Shown: piece by piece, positions 42,201-51,457 of the stretch
Layout: each line of letters starts with the position of its first letter
Position numbering within the stretch: position 1 is the stretch's first letter
Origin: UBA9160 sp035489755
GTDB taxonomy: Bacteria; Myxococcota_A; UBA9160
DNA length: 64,000 nt
Direction of reading: 5' to 3'
Assembly: GCA_035489755.1 (NCBI GenBank)
Contig: DATGZK010000044.1
Span: forward strand, 61,527 to 125,526
Program-made: the position numbers and the translations under genes
The notes under the pieces: model-generated
Told to the model about the DNA's origin: nothing
The model's database searches: none
What the model saw: the letters and a program-made list of their open reading frames with translations, nothing else

Positions 42201-45200
42201 ATGAGGATCTCGACAAAAGCAACGGCTCGCGGCTTTGCGGCGCTGGCAATTCTCGCGTGCGCCCTCCTCGGACCGAATCGCAGCGGCGGAGATGACACCT
42301 CCGTCTTCTCGGCGTCGGTGCCGCCGAACGTTCTGATTCTTCTCGACAACTCGGCGTCCATGAACGAGATCATGTGGCATCCGGCGATTGAGTCGCAGGC
42401 GGATCTGCCGACCAATTGCCCCATTTTTGGGATCGAGCCTCCGAATGCGGGAGGACCGGTAAACGGCAGCGGGAACTTGAACGACTCCGCTGCTCAGCCT
42501 ACTCCGTACACTTGCGACCCTCTCACAAGGCAGTGTCGTTTCCAGATTCACCAGAACGTTGCCGGATTTGTGCAGACTGGCACGCGCACCTGCGCGGCGA
42601 GCTCGAACTGTGGTACGGGCGCTGGCAGCAACGCCTCGTGCAAAGTCGGCTACATCACGCGGACGTTCTGCGGTCGCACGCGCAATATGTACATCGACGG
42701 GGAGGTGGCCTGCGAGGGGAACCAGACCTGGTGGACCGAGCTTTACGTCGAGTGGTACTTCAGTCCGAACGCCGACCCCTACTTTATCAATGGCACGGCA
42801 AACTCCAGCAGCCCGAACCAGGAGGCAAACAGCAGTACGAATCCGAACATGATCGATGCGAACCTGAACGGCCAGCTATACATCAATGCCGCACAGTATC
42901 CGCTCTTTAAGATTAGCCGGATCCAAGCCGCGAAAACCATCGCAAGAGATGTGATCTTCCAGACCGATACCAACTGCGCGGCGGGTACGGGATCGATCAG
43001 CGCCGGGGGAATCGTTACCTGTCCGTTCGGTAGCAAGAATTCCGTTCGATTCGGTATCGCTATTTTCGACAATACCACCGATGCGCCGGGGGCCTATGTA
43101 AAAGCGCCGATCGCCGACTACGATTCAGCCGGCGTGCAGGCGGCAGCTCTGGACAGCGCGATTGCCGCGGCGAGCGCCGACGCATCCACACCTCTCGGGA
43201 AGTCGCTCTTCAAAGTGTACACCTACTTCATGCCGAGGAGCGGCACGATGCCGGTCGGTGTGGACAACGTGACGCCGTTCCCCGTCTATCAGTACTCGAC
43301 CGCCAACGGCTCAAACGCGGGAGCGGGTGCGACGGCGGATCCCCTCAAGTGTCCGGGAACGAATGCACCCTGTGCGTGCCAGAAGAACTTCGTGATGATC
43401 CTCACGGACGGGTTCCCGACCCATGATGACTTCCAGACGGACGGTGCGGGAAATAGTAACACCGGGGGACGCACCGTTGGATTTGGGAGCTTCTTCAACC
43501 TGATCGGGGACTACAACCCGGTTGAGCCGACTCTAGCCGGAGTCCCGATTCCGGACCAAGAATGCCCCCAGGGTTCTGGGGGTGCTAGTGCCTGCGAGGG
43601 GCAATGGAACTACCTCGATGACATTGCGATGTACATGCATCAAAACGACTTCCGGCCGGACCTCCCGGGGGTCCAGACCCTCGATATCTACACGGTGGGT
43701 CTCGCAACCGGAATCGGCCAGCTTCAGGCGAACGCGAACCAGATCCTGGCGGAAACCGCGCTTGCGGGCGGCGGTGGTGGGCCGGGGGTCGGCTACTTCA
43801 CTTCGTCTCAGACTACGACGCTGGTGACCGCGCTCACGACGCAGATCCAAGACATCATCCAGAAGTCGCAGTCGTTTACCGCAGCGACGGTTCCGGCCTC
43901 GCGAACGGCAGACGGTGGAAATTTCTACATCACCGAGTTCTTGCCCTCCAACACCGATCCCTTCTGGCAGGGCCATCTCTTTGACTACCAGATCACGCTT
44001 TCGGGACAGATCCTGGATGCAAACGGGAACTGCGCACTGAACGATCCATCGGGCAACTGCGCCAGCGGCGCGCTCCTCACGAGTGCCGTTCCGTTTTGGG
44101 ATGCTGGCGCGCTCATCCCGAATCCGGCGTCTCGGACGCTGTACTTTAGCAAGACGGGTGTGACAGCGGGCAATGTTCCGCTTAGCTGGAGTGTGTCGAA
44201 TGTTCCGGGAACATTTACCAATACGGATCTTAACATCCCGGCAGCGCCGTTCCCGACAGTCTTCTATCCGGGAAGCAATGCCACCAATGCGGTGCAGCTG
44301 ACAGACGAGATCGCTGCCTACATCACAGGCTGCGTCTTCGGGACCGGGGTTCAGACGCCAGTCTTTGGAGCCGCAGTGCCGTGCACGACCCGGCCGTGGC
44401 TTCTTGGGGATATCTTCCACTCGAATCCCGTGGTTGTCGGGAGTCCGGCGGCCCATCTCAACGAGCCTACGTACCAGACGTTTGCGACGACCTACGGGAC
44501 TCGGACTCGGCTGATCTATGCAGGCGCAAACGACGGCTTCCTGCATGGATTCCAAGCCGGAACGTGGCAGACCACCACGACGGCACAGGTGCCGAATCCG
44601 CCGGGCTATGACCGCGGGACCGGTGTCGAGCAGTTCGGCTTCATGCCGTGGACTGCCCGCGCCACGATCAAATACAAGCCGATCGACATCCCGAACCGGA
44701 GCCACTACTACGTGGACGGCTCGCCCCATGCGGCGGACGTCTGGTTCCCGTCGACCCCAACCGCCACCACAAAGAACGCCAGCGATTGGCACACGATTCT
44801 TGTGGGCGGCATGCGCCAGGGTGGGACGGATCCCAATACCCCCATCTACACACAAAACGGGACGGAGAACTCGACTGTAACGGTCACGGGGCTTCCGTCG
44901 ACCAGCGGACTCTATGTCGGGGAATCGGTGACAGGAGCACACATCCCAGCCAATACCAACATTGCCACCATCGTGAATGGAACGACGATCACGATGAACC
45001 AGTCCGCGACCGGTTCTGTCACGGAGCCGCTCGGCTTTGGCGGCCTCCAGGGCAACTACTACGCACTGGACATCACGAACCCGAACGGGATCGCGGGCGG
45101 ACCCAATTTCCCCGCGTACCTGTGGGAGTTCCCGAAGGAAGGATCGCCCCCGACTCTGACGCAGTATCTGGGCCAGACGTGGTCGGAGCCCGTCATGACT

Positions 45201-46427
45201 CGGGTGAAGGTCGCAGTCGGCGGCAACAACAACGGCGGTCAGGGCTTCGAGCGCTGGGTGGTGATTGTGGACGGTGGTTACGACCCGACCGGCGATCCCA
45301 ACACTGCCAACTACGTCCAGGCCTCAACGATTGGACGGAGCATCTTCGTTCTCGATGCAGAGACCGGGCAGGTCATCGCCCAGAAGGTCTTCTCGCCGTC
45401 CAACCCGGCGACGGATCCGCAGACCCAGATGTTCTACGCCATTCCTTCAACGCCCGCCGTCTTCGATCTCAACTTCGACGGCTTTGCCGATGTGATCTAT
45501 GTCGGTGACCTCGGCGGCAACGTCTGGAAGTGGTCCATTACGAACGTCTGCAACGACCCCGCGGCACTGTGCTCCGCCAGTTGGCCGTTTACCAAGTTCT
45601 TTGCGGCTCCCGCGTTCCAATCCAATCCGGCCCCGGCCGGCACACTCGGCACGACCGGTTCCTTCGCTCCAAACGATCCCCCGCCGGCAGCGTCCCACTA
45701 CAAGAGCTTCTTCTACCCGCCGGTCGGAACCTTCCAGAACCAGACCCTCTGGGTCGGCTTCGGCAGTGGCGAGCGTGCGAACCTCAACTATCCGGGTGTC
45801 GCCGGGGCCAACGTCAATAACAACAATCGCTTCTACGCGATGACGGACACGGATCCCTTCGATCAGAACGCGACGCCTCCGCCGACGCTCCACGAGAGCG
45901 ACCTGCTGGACGTCACGACTCCGCTCCCGGCGGGCCCAGGCAACACGTGTACGCCCATCACCCAACGGGGCTGGTTCTTTAGGGCCAGCACCGACACGGC
46001 GGACGATGGGAACGTGAACGATCCGACCGCTGGGCTTGGCGAGAAGTTCGTTACGTCCGCGACGATCTTCGCCAGCAACGTATTCGTGTCATCGTTCATC
46101 CCAAATCCCAACCTGGGAACCGATCCGTGCGCCTCGGGCGGCTCGGCCTTCTTGTACACCTTCACCATCAAGTGTGCGATGGGCTTGTATGCGACGAATC
46201 CAGGCTCGGCGCAGCGCACTCTTTCACTTGGTGCGGGCATGCCGACCGATCCGCGCATCTCGATCAGCGCGGGGAACGTGACGGCGGGCGGAGGTACGGC
46301 TCCCTGTGCCGATGGCACAGCGAACAAGGTCTTCGTGATCACCAGCACCAACTCTGTCTCGGGCGGGTGCAGTGGATCGCCCCCGGGCAAGGGAGTCGGG
46401 ATTCTCTACTGGCGCGAGCACCAATAG
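42201..46427 (+). CDS. pilY1: Pilus tip adhesin PilY1
   Basis: 1408 residues with an N-terminal signal sequence. A von Willebrand A-like region has the MIDAS pattern D49-N-S51-A-S53 and later ILTDGFPTHDD. Cys-rich loops lie between (about 70-180). The C-terminal PilY1 beta-propeller begins near 730 (GDIFHSNPVVVGSP, YAGANDGFLHGFQ). The calcium site is D1089-x-N1091-x-D1093-G-x-x-D1097, followed by VIYVGDLGGNVWKW. About 70 residues (about 875-950) are inserted in one blade and resemble repeated surface-protein domains. PilY1 sits on the minor-pilin tip and controls extension, adhesion and surface sensing. Confidence 0.93.
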   Translation: MRISTKATARGFAALAILACALLGPNRSGGDDTSVFSASVPPNVLILLDNSASMNEIMWHPAIESQADLPTNCPIFGIEPPNAGGPVNGSGNLNDSAAQPTPYTCDPLTRQCRFQIHQNVAGFVQTGTRTCAASSNCGTGAGSNASCKVGYITRTFCGRTRNMYIDGEVACEGNQTWWTELYVEWYFSPNADPYFINGTANSSSPNQEANSSTNPNMIDANLNGQLYINAAQYPLFKISRIQAAKTIARDVIFQTDTNCAAGTGSISAGGIVTCPFGSKNSVRFGIAIFDNTTDAPGAYVKAPIADYDSAGVQAAALDSAIAAASADASTPLGKSLFKVYTYFMPRSGTMPVGVDNVTPFPVYQYSTANGSNAGAGATADPLKCPGTNAPCACQKNFVMILTDGFPTHDDFQTDGAGNSNTGGRTVGFGSFFNLIGDYNPVEPTLAGVPIPDQECPQGSGGASACEGQWNYLDDIAMYMHQNDFRPDLPGVQTLDIYTVGLATGIGQLQANANQILAETALAGGGGGPGVGYFTSSQTTTLVTALTTQIQDIIQKSQSFTAATVPASRTADGGNFYITEFLPSNTDPFWQGHLFDYQITLSGQILDANGNCALNDPSGNCASGALLTSAVPFWDAGALIPNPASRTLYFSKTGVTAGNVPLSWSVSNVPGTFTNTDLNIPAAPFPTVFYPGSNATNAVQLTDEIAAYITGCVFGTGVQTPVFGAAVPCTTRPWLLGDIFHSNPVVVGSPAAHLNEPTYQTFATTYGTRTRLIYAGANDGFLHGFQAGTWQTTTTAQVPNPPGYDRGTGVEQFGFMPWTARATIKYKPIDIPNRSHYYVDGSPHAADVWFPSTPTATTKNASDWHTILVGGMRQGGTDPNTPIYTQNGTENSTVTVTGLPSTSGLYVGESVTGAHIPANTNIATIVNGTTITMNQSATGSVTEPLGFGGLQGNYYALDITNPNGIAGGPNFPAYLWEFPKEGSPPTLTQYLGQTWSEPVMTRVKVAVGGNNNGGQGFERWVVIVDGGYDPTGDPNTANYVQASTIGRSIFVLDAETGQVIAQKVFSPSNPATDPQTQMFYAIPSTPAVFDLNFDGFADVIYVGDLGGNVWKWSITNVCNDPAALCSASWPFTKFFAAPAFQSNPAPAGTLGTTGSFAPNDPPPAASHYKSFFYPPVGTFQNQTLWVGFGSGERANLNYPGVAGANVNNNNRFYAMTDTDPFDQNATPPPTLHESDLLDVTTPLPAGPGNTCTPITQRGWFFRASTDTADDGNVNDPTAGLGEKFVTSATIFASNVFVSSFIPNPNLGTDPCASGGSAFLYTFTIKCAMGLYATNPGSAQRTLSLGAGMPTDPRISISAGNVTAGGGTAPCADGTANKVFVITSTNSVSGGCSGSPPGKGVGILYWREHQ

Positions 46428-46449
46428 GGTGTTGACGGGAGGGGAGCGC

Positions 46450-47787
46450 ATGGGGACGGCAAGGCGCAGGCGCGCAGGCAGCGGTCGCTCGGCGACCGCA
46501 GGGGCAGGGCGGGGAGCGATTCTCGCTGCAGTGACGACGGCTCTCGTTTTCCTGGCCTGTGGGTCGGACGAAGCGCCGAAACCGAGCGGGGCTCCCATGG
46601 CCCAGGCGCCGCAGACGCGCACCGACAATCGCCCGCCGGTAGTCGAAAGCGTGCGGCTGGATCCGGCGAGTCCGAAGCCTGGCCAGGTGGTACGCGTGAT
46701 TGCGAAGGGATCGGATCCGGACGGTGACCCGGTGCAGTTCAAGTACCAGTGGCGGATCGGGGGCCAGACGCTGCCGGACACAACGAGTGAAGTGACGCTA
46801 AGGAATGTGCCCAAGGGCACCCGCATCGAAGTGAGTGTCGTGGCAGATGACGGGCACTCGGAAAGCAAGCCGCAGGGGGTCGTGGGCACGGTCGGCAATC
46901 AGCCTCCCGAGCTCGTGGCGGTGGCGCTCGAACCGATCGGCGAGATCACCGCGGGGAACCCGGTTGTGGCTCGTCCCCAGGCGACCGATCCCGACGGTGA
47001 CGAGATCCGCTTCCATTACTCCTGGTGGGTGAATGGCCACGAAGCCGGCAGCGACGATCCTTCCCTCGACACCTCGAAGCTAAGGCGAGGGGATAGCGTC
47101 AAGGTACGCGTCGTGGCGAGTGACGGCATCGACGAATCCAATGCGATCGAGAGCCCGCCGATGCGCGTCGGCAATGCTCCACCGAAGATTGTTTCCACTC
47201 CCGGCGGCTTCGATCGCGACGGAAAATTCCGTTACACCGTTGAAGCGGTAGACCCGGATGGCGACCGGACGCTCCGCTACCGCCTCGTGAAGGGTCCCGA
47301 GGGAATGACCGTGGATTCACTTTCGGGTCTTGTGCAGTGGAAGCCCAGTGCGACACAGACCGGAAAGCAGGCCGTAGAAGTTTCGGTCGATGATCTTCAG
47401 GGTGGGACGACGTCGCAGCGCTTCGAGCTGACGGTAGGTGCGGACCAGGCGCAGGCGGCGGCAGCGCCGGGGACAGAGGCTCCGTCGCCCAAGCCCGGGA
47501 GTGCACCGACCGCCAATCTGCCGAAACCCAATGCATCGGGCGGGTCCGATACGACCTCGAACAACGGGGACACCACACGCAGTCCTGAGCCTACACGAGC
47601 GAGCGGCGCTCCTGTTCCGAAGGCGCAACGGACACCGCCTCCTGCGGCGTCGCCCGCGGCTTCGGGCGATGAGGTGGACGAAGAAGCGGGCGCTGCAGCT
47701 CCCCCGCAGCCGAGCCATACGCCGTACCGTCATCACGGCGCGCCGGCGGCTCCGGCTCCGCCTGCGGAGGGGGAGAGCGCCGAGTAG
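46450..47787 (+). CDS. Ig/cadherin-repeat secreted protein or lipoprotein behind pilY1
   Basis: 445 residues from ATG 46450 with GGGAGGGGAG upstream. A basic, Ala-rich N-terminus leads to a hydrophobic stretch ending FLACGSDE, a probable but imperfect lipobox (Phe at -3). Three Ig-like repeats follow, each with an SDPDGDP or TDPDGDE or VDPDGDR calcium-binding motif. The third resembles putative-Ig (He_PIG) domains. The last 110 residues are a Pro/Ala/Ser/Thr-rich disordered tail. It is 22 bp after pilY1 in the same operon, so it may help PilY1 display or anchor it at the surface. No family name can be given. Confidence 0.75.
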   Translation: MGTARRRRAGSGRSATAGAGRGAILAAVTTALVFLACGSDEAPKPSGAPMAQAPQTRTDNRPPVVESVRLDPASPKPGQVVRVIAKGSDPDGDPVQFKYQWRIGGQTLPDTTSEVTLRNVPKGTRIEVSVVADDGHSESKPQGVVGTVGNQPPELVAVALEPIGEITAGNPVVARPQATDPDGDEIRFHYSWWVNGHEAGSDDPSLDTSKLRRGDSVKVRVVASDGIDESNAIESPPMRVGNAPPKIVSTPGGFDRDGKFRYTVEAVDPDGDRTLRYRLVKGPEGMTVDSLSGLVQWKPSATQTGKQAVEVSVDDLQGGTTSQRFELTVGADQAQAAAAPGTEAPSPKPGSAPTANLPKPNASGGSDTTSNNGDTTRSPEPTRASGAPVPKAQRTPPPAASPAASGDEVDEEAGAAAPPQPSHTPYRHHGAPAAPAPPAEGESAE

Positions 47788-47815
47788 TTCGAAGAGGGGC
47801 TTTCGGTCGAAGGGC

Positions 47816-47835
47816 TCCGCGACGCTAGTCGCGGA
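47816..47835. terminator. Hairpin between convergent genes, stop codon in the loop
   Basis: TCCGCGAC (47816-47823) pairs with GTCGCGGA (47828-47835), with loop GCTA. The stop codon of the minus-strand activator (47825-47827) lies in the loop region. The perfect 8-bp stem suits a bidirectional terminator for the pilY1 operon and the activator gene. No T-run is seen. Confidence 0.45.
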
Positions 47836-49192
47836 TCCCGTACTCCTTTAGCTTGTAGAGAAGCGCGCGGTGGCTGATTTGGAGCAGGCGGGCCGCGTGC
47901 GTGCGGTTTCCACCCGTGGCCCGCAGGGCGCGCTGAATGAGTTCTGTCTCAGCGGACCGGCGTGCGCGACGAAGCGAGAAGTCGGAAGGCACGGGTCCCT
48001 CTTGCGGACCCGATAGGTCGGGCGCGACCACATTCGCGGGCAGCTCCCGCAGTCCAACTCGCTCGCCCTCTGCCAGGATCACCGCTCGCTCCATCACGTT
48101 TTCGAGCTCACGTACGTTCCCGGGCCAACGATAGGCAAGGAGCTTTTCGAGAGCCTCGTCGGTGAGGGAGCGCACCGGTCGACCCAGCAGATCGCGGAAG
48201 TGGGCCAAGAAGTGGTCGAGCAGCAGAGGAGTGTCTTCCCGTCGCTCCCGCAGCGGCGGCACCTTTACGCGCACGACGTTGAGCCGGTAAAAGAGATCCT
48301 CCCGGAATCGTCCGCTCGCGACGTCACTCTCCAGGTCGCGGGCCGTCGCAGCGATGACCCGCACATCGATGCGCCGCGACTTCGACTCACCCACAGGGCG
48401 GACCTCTTCCTCCTGGAGCACGCGAAGCAGCTTGGCTTGGAGCGGAGAGGGGAGCTCCCCAATCTCGTCGAGGAAGATGGTGCCGCCGTCTGCCTCGACA
48501 AAGAGCCCCCGCCGGGCGCGGTCGGCTCCGGTGAACGCTCCCTTCGAATGCCCGAAGAGCTCACTCTCGAGCAGCGTCTCGGGGATCGCCGCGCAGTTCA
48601 CCGCCACAAAGGCCTCGTCCCTGCGTGGGGACTGCGCGTGGATTGCGCGTGCGAGGACCTCCTTGCCCGTCCCGCTCTCACCCGTGAGGAGGACCGTCGA
48701 CTTGAACTCTGCAGCACGCTCGAGGAGCTCCAACACGGCGATCATCGACGGTGAGGCTGCCACGATCGGCCGATCGCCCACTGCACGGTGGACCTCGCGC
48801 TTTAGCATGTAGTTCGCCCGGCGCAGACGCTCGCGCTCGTGGGCCTTGCGGATCACGAGGAGAAGCTCGGACGCTGTGAAAGGTTTTGCGAGGTAGTCGT
48901 AGGCCCCGCGCCGCATCGCCTCGATGGCGAGGTCTGCGGTGCCGAACGCCGACATCAGGATCAATGTGGCGCCCGGCAGACGCCTTGCGAGCTGTGGCAG
49001 CAGCTCAAGGCCGTCGACCCCAGGCATGCGTAAGTCGCACAGCACGACGTCGAAGGGGCTTGCTTCCACGAGCCGGAGTGCCTCCTCGCCCCCAGGCGCG
49101 GCGACCGCCTCATAAGACTCGGCCGCCAGCATGAGCTGGAGACTCTCCCGCAGGGCCTCGTCGTCCTCGACGATCAGGATCCGCTCGTCCAT
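47825..49192 (-). CDS. Sigma-54-dependent response regulator within the pilus region
   Basis: 455 residues. Receiver (E9, D10, D11, D53, S81, K103), AAA+ domain with Walker A GESGTGKE (171-178), intact GAFTGA (218-223) and LDEIGE, and a C-terminal Fis-like helix-turn-helix (HAARLLQISHRALLYKL). It is the fourth sigma-54 activator in the window and differs from PilR in its DNA-binding helix, so it should have different targets. It lies between the pilY1 operon and pilMNOPQ on the opposite strand. The kinase at 37828-39387 is a possible partner by position only. Confidence 0.9.
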   Translation of the reverse strand: MDERILIVEDDEALRESLQLMLAAESYEAVAAPGGEEALRLVEASPFDVVLCDLRMPGVDGLELLPQLARRLPGATLILMSAFGTADLAIEAMRRGAYDYLAKPFTASELLLVIRKAHERERLRRANYMLKREVHRAVGDRPIVAASPSMIAVLELLERAAEFKSTVLLTGESGTGKEVLARAIHAQSPRRDEAFVAVNCAAIPETLLESELFGHSKGAFTGADRARRGLFVEADGGTIFLDEIGELPSPLQAKLLRVLQEEEVRPVGESKSRRIDVRVIAATARDLESDVASGRFREDLFYRLNVVRVKVPPLRERREDTPLLLDHFLAHFRDLLGRPVRSLTDEALEKLLAYRWPGNVRELENVMERAVILAEGERVGLRELPANVVAPDLSGPQEGPVPSDFSLRRARRSAETELIQRALRATGGNRTHAARLLQISHRALLYKLKEYGIRD

Positions 49193-49467
49193 GCAACTCC
49201 TATCGGACGGGGAAACCCCGCGGTTGACCTCGCGCTGGCACGTCCGGCGTGACTCTCGTCACTTCTCCCTTTCGCAGGCAGGCCGAGACGAGATCACGCG
49301 CATGCAGCGAGGGGGCCGCTGCGGCTGGGCTGCGTGAGAGAGGAACGTGATCCGCGACACAACGCGGAGGCGGGAGCCTGCTCAAGTCCCTGGAACCACG
49401 GGCCGATAGGCCGACTGGTCGAGCCGTAGTACGCCCTTGGCGCGGGGGCGTGTGCGGCGGAGGGGTG
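49193..49467. promoter_or_regulatory. Divergent region between activator gene and pilM operon
   Basis: 275 bp without a supported gene. It contains the dyad GTGAC-TCTC-GTCAC (49249-49262) and the short hairpin CGGGG-AAA-CCCCG (49208-49220) just outside the activator start. Both are plausible binding sites for the activator or the small XRE protein encoded at 49468. A -24-like TGGCACG at about 49236 lacks a matching -12 element. Confidence 0.4.
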
Positions 49468-49725
49468 ATGCCGATCAACAATGTTCAGCGCTTTCGTGAG
49501 AGTCTCATGATGAGCAAGGCCGAGCTTGCGCGACGAGCAGGTCTCTCGACCCTGACCATCGATCGACTCGAAGCCGGCCGGCCGTGCCGGCTCGACACCA
49601 AGCGCAAAGTGCTGCTGGCCCTCGGCTTGAAGGTCACGGACAAGGATCGGGTCTTCGGCTCCGCGGATGGCGGAGACGGCATGGACACCGAACCGAAAGC
49701 CGAGACCGAAAGCCGTCAGGGCTAA
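49468..49725 (+). CDS. Small XRE-type DNA-binding protein preceding pilM
   Basis: 85 residues from ATG 49468 with GGAGGGG upstream. A helix-turn-helix is at about 15-50 (MSKAELARRAGLSTLTIDRL, then the EAGRPCR turn). The tail is acidic and polar. It ends 14 bp before pilM and is read in the same direction, so it is probably the first gene of the pilMNOPQ operon. It is likely an autoregulator or sensor of pilus gene dosage. No ligand domain is present. Confidence 0.78.
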   Translation: MPINNVQRFRESLMMSKAELARRAGLSTLTIDRLEAGRPCRLDTKRKVLLALGLKVTDKDRVFGSADGGDGMDTEPKAETESRQG

Positions 49726-49739
49726 GGACCGGAGGAACC

Positions 49740-50825
49740 GTGCAGCTTTCCATTCCGAGTTTCGGCTTCGGCAAAAGCAAATCGGTGGTGGGCCTCGACA
49801 TCGGCTCATCGTCCGTGAAGGCCGTGGAACTCGCGGTCAAGCCGAAAGGCTTCGAGCTGCTCCACCTCGGGATGGCACACCTCCCGCCGGAAGCGATCGT
49901 CCAGGGTGCGTTTTTGAACTCGGCCGCGATCGTGGAAGCGATCAAGGAGTGTCTTGCGAACGCCCGGATCAAGGCCAGCCAGGCCGCGGTGGCGGTGTCA
50001 GGCCATTCGGTGATCGTAAAAAAGATCAGCTTGCCCGCCATGAGCCGCGAGGAGCTCGAAGAGTCGATTCGCTGGGAGGCGGAGCAGTACATCCCGTTCG
50101 ACGTGAACGAGGTGAATCTAGACTTCCAGATTCTCTCGTCCGGCCAGGCGGAAGGGCAGATGGATGTGCTCCTTGTCGCCGCAAAGAAGGACCTCATCGA
50201 CGACTATACGCACGTTCTGACCGACGCCGGGCTCCAGCCGGTCGTGATCGACGTGGCAGCCTTCGCGGTCGAGAACGCCTATGAGGCGTGCCACGACGTC
50301 TCCTCCGAGGAAGTCGTCGCGCTCGTCAACATCGGTGCGCAAACTGCGAATATCAACATCCTCGCGCATGGAATGCCGGCCTTCACGCGCGATATCTCCA
50401 CGGGCGGCAACCAGTTCACTGAGGAGATCCAGAAGGCGCTCTCGATCAGCTTCGAAGAGGCCGAGCGCATCAAGCTCGGCGGCTCGGGTGCCGAGGAGAG
50501 CCAGGAAGTCGTACCTCACGAGGTGGAGCAGGCGATGCGAACGGTCAGCGACACGGTGATTGGCGAGATCACGCGCTCGCTCGACTTCTTCAGCGCGACC
50601 TCGGCCGACAGCAGGATCGGCCGGATCGTGCTGTCGGGCGGTGGTTCGAAGGTCCCGGGCCTCGACGCGCTGTTTCATGAGAAGACGAACATTCCGGTCG
50701 AGCGCATGAATCCGCTGTCCAAGATGCTGCCGAGCACAAAGTTCGAGCCCTCCTACCTGGCGGAGGTCGCGCCCTTCCTGGGTGTGGGAGTGGGTCTCGC
50801 ACTGCGGAGGGCCGACGAGCGATGA
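49740..50825 (+). CDS. pilM: Type IV pilus assembly protein PilM (actin-like)
   Basis: 361 residues from GTG 49740 after GGAGGA. The actin-like phosphate loop is VVGLDIGSSSVKAVEL (about 15-30). The 1A/1C signatures are WEAEQYIPFDVNEVNLDFQI and later GGGSKVPGL. PilM binds ATP and the N-terminal peptide of PilN on the cytoplasmic side of the inner membrane, linking motors to the alignment complex. The fold is complete. It overlaps pilN by ATGA. Confidence 0.95.
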   Translation: MQLSIPSFGFGKSKSVVGLDIGSSSVKAVELAVKPKGFELLHLGMAHLPPEAIVQGAFLNSAAIVEAIKECLANARIKASQAAVAVSGHSVIVKKISLPAMSREELEESIRWEAEQYIPFDVNEVNLDFQILSSGQAEGQMDVLLVAAKKDLIDDYTHVLTDAGLQPVVIDVAAFAVENAYEACHDVSSEEVVALVNIGAQTANINILAHGMPAFTRDISTGGNQFTEEIQKALSISFEEAERIKLGGSGAEESQEVVPHEVEQAMRTVSDTVIGEITRSLDFFSATSADSRIGRIVLSGGGSKVPGLDALFHEKTNIPVERMNPLSKMLPSTKFEPSYLAEVAPFLGVGVGLALRRADER

Positions 50826-51448
50826 TTCGCATCAACCTTCTCCCCGTCCGCGAAGCCCGAAGGAAGGCCGATCTTCAGCAGTTTGGCCTCATGATCGGCG
50901 TCGCGCTGGGCGCCGCAGTGGCGGGCGTCGTGCTCTTCCACATGTCGATTCGGCATGAGATCTCGAACGCCCAGGACCGGGTGGTGCAGATGAAGCAGGA
51001 GATCGATGCGTTCAAGCCGCAGCTCGCGCAAGTAGAGCAGTACCGCGCCAAGAAGGCGGACATCGAGCGCAAGCTCGGGGTGATCCACGACCTGGATCGC
51101 TCCCGCTCGGGTCCCGTGCACGTCCTTGACGAGCTCTCGAGCCATGCGCCGGAGCGTCTGTGGCTGACATCGCTGGAGGCGATCCCGTCCGGCGTAACCC
51201 TTCAGGGGATGAGCCTCGATAACGAAGTCGTGGCCACATTCATGAAGGCGCTCGAAGACTCTCCTTACTTCCAAGACGTGGAGCTCCGTTCGACGGAGTT
51301 GTCCGAGCGCGATGGACTCAAGCTGAACAAGTTCGAAGTCCACGCCATGCTGAAAAACCCCGAAGTGACACCGGTCCAGCAGACGGGTAACGCGGGCAGC
51401 CCAGCAACCGAGGCGCCTGTGCGCACGGCTGCAGCGGCGACCCGCTAG
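50822..51448 (+). CDS. pilN: Type IV pilus alignment protein PilN
   Basis: 208 residues. The N-terminus MIRINLLPVREARRK is the conserved PilM-binding peptide (INLLP). One membrane helix (about 22-42), a coiled coil and a small periplasmic ferredoxin-like domain follow. The C-terminal 30 residues are low-complexity. It pairs with PilO. The gene overlaps pilM by 4 bp and is 9 bp from pilO. Confidence 0.94.
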   Translation: MIRINLLPVREARRKADLQQFGLMIGVALGAAVAGVVLFHMSIRHEISNAQDRVVQMKQEIDAFKPQLAQVEQYRAKKADIERKLGVIHDLDRSRSGPVHVLDELSSHAPERLWLTSLEAIPSGVTLQGMSLDNEVVATFMKALEDSPYFQDVELRSTELSERDGLKLNKFEVHAMLKNPEVTPVQQTGNAGSPATEAPVRTAAAATR

Positions 51449-51457
51449 GAGGAGCCG

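Noticed and set aside
43533..44942. Long minus-strand frame antisense to pilY1
   Set aside because: Arg/Pro/Val-rich with no motif; pilY1 on the plus strand is clear.
49236..49262. Sigma-54-type promoter (TGGCACG) upstream of the XRE-pilM operon
   Set aside because: The -24 half is perfect, but the correctly spaced position has no GC for -12.
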